A DNA stretch of 6,079 nt. It comes from Acidobacteriota bacterium. Its GTDB lineage: Bacteria; Acidobacteriota; Vicinamibacteria; Vicinamibacterales; JAKQTR01. The notes under the pieces are model-generated. The model ran no database searches. It saw only the letters and a program-made list of their open reading frames with translations, and was not told where the DNA came from. Below, piece after piece: positions 1 through 5,317 of the stretch (positions are counted from its first letter, which is position 1; every line of letters starts with the position of its first letter). The translations under genes were made by a program, and so were the position numbers. The DNA is taken from the NCBI GenBank assembly GCA_026393735.1, contig JAPKZP010000502.1:1-6079 (forward strand), in the 5' to 3' direction.

Positions 1-416
1 ATGGAGACCGTCCGCCCGGATGCCGGGTCCCACAGCCGCGTGTCCGTCTGCACCCGGCCGCCGCTCGACCACCCGATGCGCCCGCCGGTCGCGAGCGGCC
101 GATCGTGCTGGGTGATCTGGTACCCCTTAGGGAGGTCCGGATAGAAGTAGTTCTTGCGCGCGAAGACCGACTGCGGAGCGACGGCCGCGTCGAGCGCGAT
201 CGCCACCAGGATGGCGAGATCGACCGCGCGCTCGTTGACCACGGGCAGCACGCCCGGCAAACCCAGGCACACGGGGCACGTCCGCGTATTCGGCGCCGGC
301 GTCGACGCCGCCTCGCACCCGCAGAACATCTTGCTGGCGGTTGCGAGCTGGACGTGCACCTCGAGGCCGATGACGGGTGTGAAGCGAGATGTGGCCGCTC
401 GGTCGGGGATGTCCAT
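1..416 (-). CDS. gatB: Asp-tRNA(Asn)/Glu-tRNA(Gln) amidotransferase subunit B, N-terminal part (cut by window edge)
   Basis: GatB is the kinase/transamidase-side subunit of the cytosolic GatCAB complex. It activates the side-chain carboxylate of misacylated Glu-tRNA(Gln) or Asp-tRNA(Asn) with ATP, and ammonia from GatA then forms Gln-tRNA or Asn-tRNA. Reading leftward from 416, the protein begins MDIPDRAATSRF and reaches the family hallmark VIGLEVHVQL at residues 15-24. The zinc-site cysteines C32, C34, C47 and C50 (FCGC...CPVC) follow, then LGLPGVLPV and the RKNYFYPDLPKGYQI block at 87-101. These match GatB almost word for word. The start ATG (416-414) is the only candidate: an in-frame TAG lies 13 codons upstream with no other start between, and GGGAG sits just ahead. 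Only 138 codons are present; the family is usually about 480 residues, so the catalytic domain continues beyond base 1. It is divergent from the SpoIID-type gene. Identification is very secure. Confidence 0.97.
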   Translation of the reverse strand, partial: MDIPDRAATSRFTPVIGLEVHVQLATASKMFCGCEAASTPAPNTRTCPVCLGLPGVLPVVNERAVDLAILVAIALDAAVAPQSVFARKNYFYPDLPKGYQITQHDRPLATGGRIGWSSGGRVQTDTRLWDPASGRTVS

Positions 417-435
417 CGTCTCCCGTAGGAGTATA
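417..435 (-). promoter_or_regulatory. Possible -10 element and ribosome site for gatB
   Basis: Read on the minus strand, TATACT (435-430) matches the sigma-70 -10 consensus at five of six positions, and GGGAG lies just upstream of the gatB ATG. I see no convincing -35 box at 16-18 bases. If this -10 is real, the transcript would begin only about 7 bases before the ATG, so the leader would be very short and would clip the ribosome site. Treat this as a weak call. Confidence 0.3.
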
Positions 436-489
436 GCCGACGCGACCGCTGTCTAATGTTCTCGCCGCCGCAGGCCGATACGCACAGAC

Positions 490-1611
490 GTGAGCAAGCG
501 TGTCTTCGACCGACTGTCCTGCCGACCCGGCGACCGGGCGGCGTGGTTCCCGATCGCCGCGCTGACGGCGTTGGCGCTGGCGACAGCCGCGTGCGCCGCG
601 CCCCAGCAATCACGCGTGACGGTGGCCCCGCCACGCATCGCGGACGCGGCTCCGGCCGACTCCGCGGCAACCGCCCCTGACGCCGGAAGCCCGTCGTCGC
701 CTTCGGCCGTCCCGTCGATCCGGGTTCGGATCACCGACGATCGCGGCACGCGCATCGTCAACATGGCCCTCGACGACTATGTCCTGGGAGCCGTGCGCGC
801 AGAACTGCCGCCGCACGCCCTGCAGAACGACGTCCTGATTCGCCTCCTGCAGGTCCAGGCGATCGTGTCGCGCACCTACGCGCTGGCGAACCTGCACCGG
901 CACGAGGCTGACGGCTTCGACCTTTGCGACAGCACGCATTGCCAGCTCTACCGGGCCAAGCTCGCCGCCGAGAGCAGAACGGATCCCGCGGCACGCGCCG
1001 TCGCGGACACCCACGGCCAGATCATCACGTACGAAGGCCGCGTCATCCAGGCCTTGTTTCACTCGAGTTGCGGCGGTCACACGACCGCGGCCAGCACCGT
1101 GTGGGGCGGGGCCGACGTGCCGTACCTGCGGCCGGTGCCCGACTGGTTCTGCACGAGGAACACCGCCTCGGGCTGGCAGTACGCCACCGATGGTGCCGCA
1201 CTCCGCCGGGCCCTGAACAGTGAGCCTCGAACCAGCGTGGGCAGCCGCCTCACCCGCATCGACGTGGTCGAGCGCGATCCGTCGGGCCGAGCCGTCCTCG
1301 TCTCCCTCGACGGTGACCGGACTCCGATGGTCCGGGCCGAAGAATTCCGATCGGTCATGCGTCGCGTGTTTGGCCAGCGGTCGTTGCGGAGCACGTGGTT
1401 CACCGTGAAGCGCGATGGCCCGCAGTTCGTTTTCACCGGGGTCGGATACGGACATGGCGTCGGGCTCTGCCAGACGGGCGCCTCGGAGCGGGCCCAGGCG
1501 GGACAGTCGCCGGCCGACATCATCAAGCACTACTTCCCTGGCACGCGACTCCAGTCCGCCAGCCTTGCGGTACTCGTGCCGAGCCAGGCGTCCCAGCATC
1601 TGGGCCACTAG
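490..1611 (+). CDS. Exported SpoIID/LytB-domain protein (putative peptidoglycan lytic enzyme)
   Basis: A 373-residue protein of the SpoIID/LytB family, lytic transglycosylases that act on peptidoglycan glycan strands in sporulating Bacillus and are also found in many non-spore-formers. A basic N-terminus is followed by a hydrophobic segment (about residues 20-35) ending ATAAC. This is either a type I signal peptide or a poor lipoprotein signal with Cys35, since the -3 residue is Thr rather than Leu. Residues 36-75 are an Ala/Pro/Ser-rich linker. Family motifs follow in order: LDDYVLGAVRAELPP (94-108, with E105 at the position of the proposed catalytic Glu), QAIVSRTYAL (123-132), CDSTHCQLY (146-154), SSCGGHT..STVWGG (192-207) and GYGHGVGLCQTGAS (319-332). 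Start: GTG at 490 is the only sensible choice. An in-frame TAA lies at 454-456, and the next in-frame ATG (residue 92) would remove the signal peptide. The ribosome site is weak. Extra cysteines (146, 151, 194, 221, 327) suggest disulfides. The substrate in this organism is unknown. Confidence 0.9.
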   Translation: MSKRVFDRLSCRPGDRAAWFPIAALTALALATAACAAPQQSRVTVAPPRIADAAPADSAATAPDAGSPSSPSAVPSIRVRITDDRGTRIVNMALDDYVLGAVRAELPPHALQNDVLIRLLQVQAIVSRTYALANLHRHEADGFDLCDSTHCQLYRAKLAAESRTDPAARAVADTHGQIITYEGRVIQALFHSSCGGHTTAASTVWGGADVPYLRPVPDWFCTRNTASGWQYATDGAALRRALNSEPRTSVGSRLTRIDVVERDPSGRAVLVSLDGDRTPMVRAEEFRSVMRRVFGQRSLRSTWFTVKRDGPQFVFTGVGYGHGVGLCQTGASERAQAGQSPADIIKHYFPGTRLQSASLAVLVPSQASQHLGH

Positions 1612-1618
1612 CCCGGGA

Positions 1619-1641
1619 GGGCGCGGGCCCGGCCCGCGCCC
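1619..1641 (+). terminator. GC-rich hairpin after the SpoIID-type gene, likely terminator
   Basis: A perfect 10-base stem (1619-1628 with 1632-1641) and a 3-base loop starts 8 bases after the stop codon. It is followed by a pyrimidine-rich tract (ACCCTTCCTCCCTCGT) rather than a clean run of T. The position and stem strength suit a transcription end, but the weak T-tract means that intrinsic termination is plausible rather than certain. Confidence 0.55.
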
Positions 1642-1690
1642 CACACCCTTCCTCCCTCGTCCCCACAAGACCCGCCTCATCAAGAGGTTG

Positions 1691-1722
1691 AGCCGATCGT
1701 CGTCGGATCGGCTACCATGGTA
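1691..1722. repeat. Inverted repeat plus abutting palindrome in the spacer before the sigma gene
   Basis: The 185-base spacer 1612-1796 holds no credible gene. Besides the hairpin above, it contains a perfect 8-base inverted repeat (AGCCGATC at 1691-1698, GATCGGCT at 1706-1713, 7-base loop), directly joined to the 10-base palindrome TACCATGGTA (1713-1722). A further ACCCC/GGGGT pair (1735-1739 with 1749-1753) and an A/T-richer patch at 1753-1763 follow. These sit 75-106 bases ahead of the sigma start. They could be an operator, a second terminator stem or an mRNA leader structure. I found no convincing sigma-70 promoter; GAACCC at 1733-1738 loosely recalls an ECF -35 box, which would fit autoregulation but is unproven. 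Confidence 0.4.
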
Positions 1723-1796
1723 CAGGCTCGAAGAACCCCACAAGGCGCGGGGTAAACATATCTGTCCACTCGGGCGTAGACAAAAGTGACAAGGTT

Positions 1797-2540
1797 GTGA
1801 CGGGAACGCGGGGTCCCCGGAAGGGTCCGTCGTCGAAGCCGGCGCCTGGCGCTCGTGTGGCCGAGACGTCGCAGCCGGCGCCCAGCGCCCGCGGGGCCGA
1901 GATGCCCCGCCACGAGACCGCTACCCTTGGCCGTCCGGCGGGCACCGTCTCGGAGGACGCCCGGCGGGTCAAGGCTGCCGTGCTGGCCGGCCAGCGCGAC
2001 AAAGCCCGCGATGCCTTTGCGGACCTGGTCGGGGGGTATCAGCGGCAGGCCACGCGCCTGGCGCTGTACCTGTTGCGGGACGTCACGGAAGCCGATGAGG
2101 CGGTACAGGACGCCTTCGTGAAGGTGTTCACGCACATCGCGTCCTACCGCGAGGACCTGCCGTTCGAGGCGTGGTTCACGCGGATCCTCGCGAACACGTG
2201 CCGCGACCGGAAGAAGGCGCGGCGACGACGCGAACGGTGGGAAGTGATTGGCCTCGACCGGAATCCCGAGTACGGCGGACGCGTCGAGAACGCACCCGCC
2301 CTGACGGCCAATCCGGAAGAGGCGCTGCTCGGCGACGAACGCCGGCGCGAGATGTTGAAGGCCATCGACGCCTTGCCCGAACGTCAGCGGACGGTGCTGC
2401 TGCTCTGCCACGCGGAGGGGCAATCACCGAGGCAGGTCGGCGAGTTGACGGGATTGAACGAATCGACCGTTCGAGTACATTTGTTTCGGGCGCTGCGCAA
2501 GTTGCGCATGGCCCTGGAGGGCAGCCGTGTTCGCCGGTAA
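1797..2540 (+). CDS. ECF-type RNA polymerase sigma factor
   Basis: A 247-residue sigma-70-family factor with the two-domain ECF plan, which would direct RNA polymerase to a specific promoter set. Sigma region 2 spans about residues 73-145: AFADLVGGYQ, then LYLLRDVTEADEAVQDAFVKVF (the core-binding helices), then FEAWFTRILANTCRDRKKARRRR (DNA melting and -10 contacts). A linker of about 40 residues precedes region 4 (about 187-240), with LPERQRTVLLLCHAEGQS and the helix-turn-helix VGELTGLNESTVRVHLFRALRKLR. Residues 1-58 are a Pro/Ala/Arg-rich extension not typical of the family, containing a 12-residue tandem repeat. Start: GTG at 1797 gives the longest frame but has only AAGG two bases ahead. 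GTG 1857 or ATG 1902 (with GGGG five bases ahead) are possible and would still keep both sigma regions. The stop overlaps the next gene, a zinc-finger anti-sigma factor, which points to membrane-controlled activity. Target genes cannot be read from the window. Confidence 0.92.
   Translation: MTGTRGPRKGPSSKPAPGARVAETSQPAPSARGAEMPRHETATLGRPAGTVSEDARRVKAAVLAGQRDKARDAFADLVGGYQRQATRLALYLLRDVTEADEAVQDAFVKVFTHIASYREDLPFEAWFTRILANTCRDRKKARRRRERWEVIGLDRNPEYGGRVENAPALTANPEEALLGDERRREMLKAIDALPERQRTVLLLCHAEGQSPRQVGELTGLNESTVRVHLFRALRKLRMALEGSRVRR
1831..1902 (+). repeat. 36-base tandem repeat within the sigma gene N-terminus
   Basis: Two adjacent 36-base units (1831-1866 and 1867-1902) agree at 30 of 36 positions by my count. 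In the sigma frame they encode SKPAPGARVAET and SQPAPSARGAEM. The unit is a whole number of codons, and three of the six differences are third-position synonymous changes. This mildly favours the region being translated and so favours the upstream GTG start. Confidence 0.85.
2516..2529 (+). promoter_or_regulatory. Strong ribosome site fixing the anti-sigma GTG start
   Basis: GGAGGG (2516-2521) stands five bases before GTG 2527, inside the last codons of the sigma gene. It is the best Shine-Dalgarno match in the window and justifies the GTG start and the 14-base overlap, implying translational coupling of anti-sigma to sigma. Confidence 0.8.
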
Positions 2541-3171
2541 GCGACATCTGGACGACAGCGCACTCATCCGCCGGTACCTGGCGGATCGGGGCCTCGAGGC
2601 CCTCGAGGCCGCGGATGAATCGCTCCTGCGGCACCTGGTGCAGTGTGCCTCGTGCGAAGCCCGCTACATCGCGATACAGCGGGTGTTCGACGAGTCGCGC
2701 GATGCCGCCGTCGACGCCGCCGACGCGGCGTTCCCGGCAGATCGCCTCGCGGCGCAGCGCGAGCGCATCCTGCGGCGGATTGATGCCCAGTACGACGGGC
2801 CGCGCGTCATCCCGTTCCCGGCCGCCGCCCACGCCGCGCAGGTGCTGCCGCCGTCGGCGCTCGTCCGCCGGTGGGTGGCCGCCGCGGCCGTGGCGGGCCT
2901 GATTATCGGGCTGACCGCCGGACGGCTGATTCCGTTCTCCAGCAGCACGTCCACAGACGCCCGGCGGCAACCGGGGGCGGTGCCCGCGTCCGCGGCTCGT
3001 CCGGCACCCGTGATGCGGTCGCTTCACGAGGAGCCTGTCGTGGACGAGGAACAGCTCCTCTTCGATGTCGACCTCGCGACGGCGGCTCCACGAGCCGCCG
3101 AACTCCGGGCGATCTACGCCTTCACGCTCGAGGAGTCGCGCGACATCCCGGTGCGGACGGTGAAGCACTGA
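2527..3171 (+). CDS. Single-pass membrane anti-sigma factor with zinc-finger (ZAS) motif
   Basis: A 214-residue putative inhibitor of the sigma factor encoded immediately upstream. The N-terminal cytoplasmic part carries the ZAS signature H-x3-C-x2-C at H36, C40 and C43 (RHLVQCASC), which in this family binds zinc and clamps the sigma factor. Residues 44-111 are an Ala/Arg-rich linker. One hydrophobic segment at about 113-137 (VRRWVAAAAVAGLIIGLTAG...), preceded by arginines, should anchor it in the inner membrane with a periplasmic tail of about 77 residues. The tail (Pro/Ala/Ser-rich, then acidic DEEQLLFDVDL at about 172-182) matches no sensor domain I recognise, so the signal is unknown. 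The gene overlaps sigma by 14 bases with its own strong ribosome site, and its TGA overlaps the next reading frame. Family assignment rests on the motif, the TM segment and position; sequence similarity in this family is normally low. Confidence 0.85.
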   Translation: MFAGKRHLDDSALIRRYLADRGLEALEAADESLLRHLVQCASCEARYIAIQRVFDESRDAAVDAADAAFPADRLAAQRERILRRIDAQYDGPRVIPFPAAAHAAQVLPPSALVRRWVAAAAVAGLIIGLTAGRLIPFSSSTSTDARRQPGAVPASAARPAPVMRSLHEEPVVDEEQLLFDVDLATAAPRAAELRAIYAFTLEESRDIPVRTVKH

Positions 3172-3764
3172 AAGCGCACGGCACCGAGCTCGTTGTTTTC
3201 CCCGAGGATCACGTCCGCGAAGCGGTCGAGATTATCGTCCGCAGGCGACCGCGCGCGGTCTTCGTGCAGGAACTCTTCGCGCAGAGCCCGCGGGGCACCG
3301 CACTCACCCATCGCATCGCCATCGACGCGCAGCTCACGCACACGAAGGTGCTGGTGGTGAGCGCCGACGGAACCGTGGCGCCCGTGGAGTCGCCGGTCAC
3401 GCCGAGGTGGCTGCCGCTCGACACGTCCGGCACGCGGCGCGTCCCGCGCATCCGCATACGCGCGGGCGTCTCCGTGCAGATCGACGGGACAACGGCGGAA
3501 CTGGTGGACTTGTCGACGAAGGGCGCGCAGGTGCTGTCTGCAACCGTGCTCAAGCCGAATCAGCGGGTGCGCGTCGTCCTGTCGATCGAGCCGGACACGA
3601 CGCGTGCGGTGGGACCCGTGGCGTGGGCCACGTTCGAACTGCTGAAGGGAACTCCGGAACCGCGGTACCGCGCCGGGATCGAGTTCTCGGTCGCGGAAGC
3701 CGAGCCGATCCTGCGTTTCTGCCTGATGCACGCCGACGACTCGGCGCCTCCGCGGTCGGGCTAG
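3168..3764 (+). CDS. PilZ-domain protein with degenerate receiver-like N-terminus; start uncertain
   Basis: About 198 residues if it begins at CTG 3168, giving a CTGA overlap with the anti-sigma stop and GGTGA four bases upstream. Residues 88-184 form a PilZ domain, a c-di-GMP receptor module. Both ligand motifs are intact: RxxxR (R90-R94, RRVPR) and DxSxxG (D114-S116-G119, DLSTKG). Later come a VGPVAWA strand (148-154) and YRAGIEF (167-173). Residues 1-67 look like the later part of a response-regulator receiver fold (AHGTELVVF, RPRAVFVQELF, TKVLVVSADG), but the first strand is absent and the usual phospho-acceptor Asp position is Gln34, so it is probably not phosphorylated. No ATG, GTG or TTG occurs in frame between the shadow of the anti-sigma TM region and GTG 3264; that later GTG would delete half of the N-terminal module. 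An unusual start or a frameshift is therefore possible. Role inferred: c-di-GMP-responsive partner of the upstream sigma/anti-sigma pair. Confidence 0.82.
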   Translation: MKAHGTELVVFPEDHVREAVEIIVRRRPRAVFVQELFAQSPRGTALTHRIAIDAQLTHTKVLVVSADGTVAPVESPVTPRWLPLDTSGTRRVPRIRIRAGVSVQIDGTTAELVDLSTKGAQVLSATVLKPNQRVRVVLSIEPDTTRAVGPVAWATFELLKGTPEPRYRAGIEFSVAEAEPILRFCLMHADDSAPPRSG

Positions 3765-3777
3765 GGGACAGACAACC

Positions 3778-3831
3778 GCGATTCGCAATCGTCGGATGCG
3801 GGTGGCCGACGTGCGGGCAACTCCGAATCGC
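3778..3831. terminator. Nested inverted repeats between convergent genes, possible bidirectional terminator
   Basis: The 73-base gap between the PilZ stop and the purA stop contains an outer perfect 8-base inverted repeat (GCGATTCG 3778-3785, CGAATCGC 3824-3831). It encloses a perfect 6-base repeat (CGTCGG 3790-3795, CCGACG 3806-3811). Small alternative stems also exist (CGATT/AATCG at 3780-3792; CCGAA/TTCGG at 3823-3836). No T-tract follows on either strand, so a standard intrinsic terminator is not shown, but placement between two converging genes suits shared termination. Confidence 0.4.
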
Positions 3832-3837
3832 TTCGGG

Positions 3838-5139
3838 CTAGGACAGCCCGCCGCCAAACCACGTCGACGCAAGCGGCTCGTTGCGCACGACCGTGTCTTC
3901 GCGCGCGGCCCCTGTCGACACCAGCAGCACAGGCACCCCCGTGAGTTCCTCGAGACGGCGCAAGTACGCCTGCGCGCCGGCCGGCAGCGCGGCGGCGCTG
4001 CGCACGCCCGCTGTTGGCGCATGCCAGCCGGGCATCGTCTCGAAGACCGGGGTGCACTGCTGCAGCTTGCGGAGGCTCGCCGGGAATTCCGTCAACGTGT
4101 CCGCCCCGCAGCGGTATCCGACGCCGATCGGCACGCCGTCGAGGCCGTCGAGTACGTCCATCTTGGTGACGACGAGGGCGTCGAGGCCGTTGACACGAAC
4201 CGAGTGGCGCACCTGCACGGCGTCGAACCAGCCGCAACGGCGTGGCCGCCCCGTGACGGCACCGAACTCGTTGCCCTTCGCACGCAGTGCGTCACCGGCG
4301 GGACCGAGCAACTCCGTCGGGAAGGGTCCCTCGCCCACCCGTGTGGTATAGGCCTTGGCAATGCCAAGCACGGCGTGCACAGAGCGCGGGCCCACGCCGA
4401 GCCCCGTGCACGCGCCGCCTACCGTGGCGCTCGACGATGTGACGTACGGGTACGTGCCGTGGTCGAGATCGAGCATCGTGCCCTGGGCACCCTCGAAGAG
4501 AATCGCGCGGCCCCCGGCCATCGCCCGCGCAAGCGCCACAGAGACGTCGCCGATCCACGGGCGCAGCCGCTCCGCGAGTATCGACGTCTGCTGGAGCACG
4601 TCCCGCCAGTCGAGCGTATCGTCTCCGGCCAGCCGGTTTCGCCGCTCGACGCCGTCGCGGATCTGCTCCTCGAGCGTTGAGGCGTCGGTCAGGTCACAGA
4701 CGCGCAGGCCTCGCCGGCCCGCCTTGTCCTCGTACGCGGGCCCGATGCCGCGCGAGGTCGTTCCGATCTTGCGGGCACCCAGGCCGGCTTCGCTCAATCG
4801 GTCGATGTCGCGGTGGTATGGCAGGATGAGATGGGCCCGGTCGGAGACCAACAGCCGGCCGTCGACCGTGATCCCCGCGACCGCCAGCTCATCGACCTCC
4901 TCGAACAGCGCCTTCAGGTCCACGACCAGGCCGTTCCCGATGATGCAGGTGACGCCCGGGTGCAGAATGCCCGACGGGATCAGCCGCAGCACGAAGCGGC
5001 GTCCGCCGACATGCACGGTGTGGCCCGCGTTGTGCCCGCCCTGATAGCGCGCCACCACCGAGAAACGCGGCGCGACGAGGTCCACGATCTTGCCCTTGCC
5101 TTCGTCTCCCCACTGGGCCCCAACCACGGCGATGTTCAT
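3838..5139 (-). CDS. purA: Adenylosuccinate synthetase
   Basis: PurA joins IMP and L-aspartate using GTP to give adenylosuccinate, the first committed step from IMP to AMP, as a cytosolic homodimer. The 433-residue product has the normal family length. Landmarks in order: GAQWGDEGKGKIVD (7-20), the GTP/IMP loop with D12, equivalent to the catalytic Asp13 of the E. coli enzyme; GGHNAGHT (34-41) with H40, equivalent to His41; TTSRGIGPAY (127-136); FEGAQGTMLDLDHGTYPYVTSS (225-246); VTGRPRRCGW (305-314); the guanine-binding TKMDVLDG (335-342); and a C-terminal LVSTGAARED (416-425). All key residues I can check are present. The ATG at 5139-5137 is chosen because MNIAVVGAQWGDEGKGK is the standard N-terminus and AGGA lies six bases upstream. 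The frame is open back to 5262, but that adds 41 unrelated residues. It is convergent with the PilZ gene and divergent from hutU, so probably its own transcription unit. Confidence 0.98.
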   Translation of the reverse strand: MNIAVVGAQWGDEGKGKIVDLVAPRFSVVARYQGGHNAGHTVHVGGRRFVLRLIPSGILHPGVTCIIGNGLVVDLKALFEEVDELAVAGITVDGRLLVSDRAHLILPYHRDIDRLSEAGLGARKIGTTSRGIGPAYEDKAGRRGLRVCDLTDASTLEEQIRDGVERRNRLAGDDTLDWRDVLQQTSILAERLRPWIGDVSVALARAMAGGRAILFEGAQGTMLDLDHGTYPYVTSSSATVGGACTGLGVGPRSVHAVLGIAKAYTTRVGEGPFPTELLGPAGDALRAKGNEFGAVTGRPRRCGWFDAVQVRHSVRVNGLDALVVTKMDVLDGLDGVPIGVGYRCGADTLTEFPASLRKLQQCTPVFETMPGWHAPTAGVRSAAALPAGAQAYLRRLEELTGVPVLLVSTGAAREDTVVRNEPLASTWFGGGLS

Positions 5140-5145
5140 GAACGG

Positions 5146-5154
5146 TCCTGCTCC
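5146..5154 (-). promoter_or_regulatory. Ribosome site that fixes the purA start
   Basis: On the minus strand GGAG (5154-5151) and AGGA (5149-5146) precede the ATG at 5139, the nearer one by six bases. This supports the 433-residue protein over the longer open frame. Confidence 0.7.
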
Positions 5155-5216
5155 CGCATGCGTGGACGGTGGTGCCCACAGCCAACGCCGGATGTTAACA
5201 CAGGAGCGGCGGACAC

Positions 5217-5230
5217 CCCGGCTAGCCGGG
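5217..5230. repeat. 14-base perfect palindrome in the purA-hutU spacer, possible operator
   Basis: CCCGGCTAGCCGGG reads identically on both strands. It lies 20 bases upstream of the proposed hutU -35 box and 78 bases upstream of the purA start. The position suits a regulator-binding site serving one or both divergent genes, but I do not recognise it as a known operator, and GC-rich palindromes also arise by chance. Confidence 0.4.
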
Positions 5231-5249
5231 ATCCCCTCCCGCTGGCAAG

Positions 5250-5277
5250 TTGACAAGACCACGCCTCACTTCATAAG
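5250..5277 (+). promoter_or_regulatory. hutU: Likely sigma-70-type promoter for hutU
   Basis: A perfect TTGACA (5250-5255) is followed after 16 bases by CATAAG (5272-5277), which matches four of six -10 positions; ATAAGT with a 17-base gap is the alternative register. Transcription would begin near 5284, giving a leader of roughly 34 bases before the hutU ATG. The AT-richer -10 patch stands out in this GC-rich DNA. The rest of the 178-base spacer (5140-5317) has no gene and no convincing purA promoter. Confidence 0.6.
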
Positions 5278-5317
5278 TTCTAGGGCGCATGCCCAAGACC
5301 CCCGGGACGCTCGCATC

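Noticed and set aside
127..609. Minus-strand open frame (160 codons) at the left edge
   Set aside because: Out of frame with gatB, whose conserved motifs are read in another minus-strand frame starting at 416.
610..1743. Long minus-strand open frame (377 codons) opposite the SpoIID-type gene
   Set aside because: It is the antisense shadow of a gene with clear family motifs. Its translation is Arg/Gly/Ala-rich with no recognisable domain, as expected in GC-rich DNA.
2871..3167. PilZ protein starting at ATG 2871
   Set aside because: The extra 99 residues are the out-of-frame shadow of the anti-sigma TM and tail coding region, Arg/Gly-rich with no domain.
2176..3168. Minus-strand open frame (330 codons) opposite sigma and anti-sigma genes
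   Set aside because: Low-complexity Arg-rich translation spanning two well-supported plus-strand genes, with no motifs.
3796..4680. Plus-strand open frame (294 codons) across purA
   Set aside because: Antisense to purA, which is unmistakable. The translation has no domain.
5140..5262. Upstream extension of purA to an ATG at 5262
   Set aside because: Adds 41 residues unlike any PurA N-terminus. The canonical MNIAVVGAQWGDEGKGK start has its own ribosome site.
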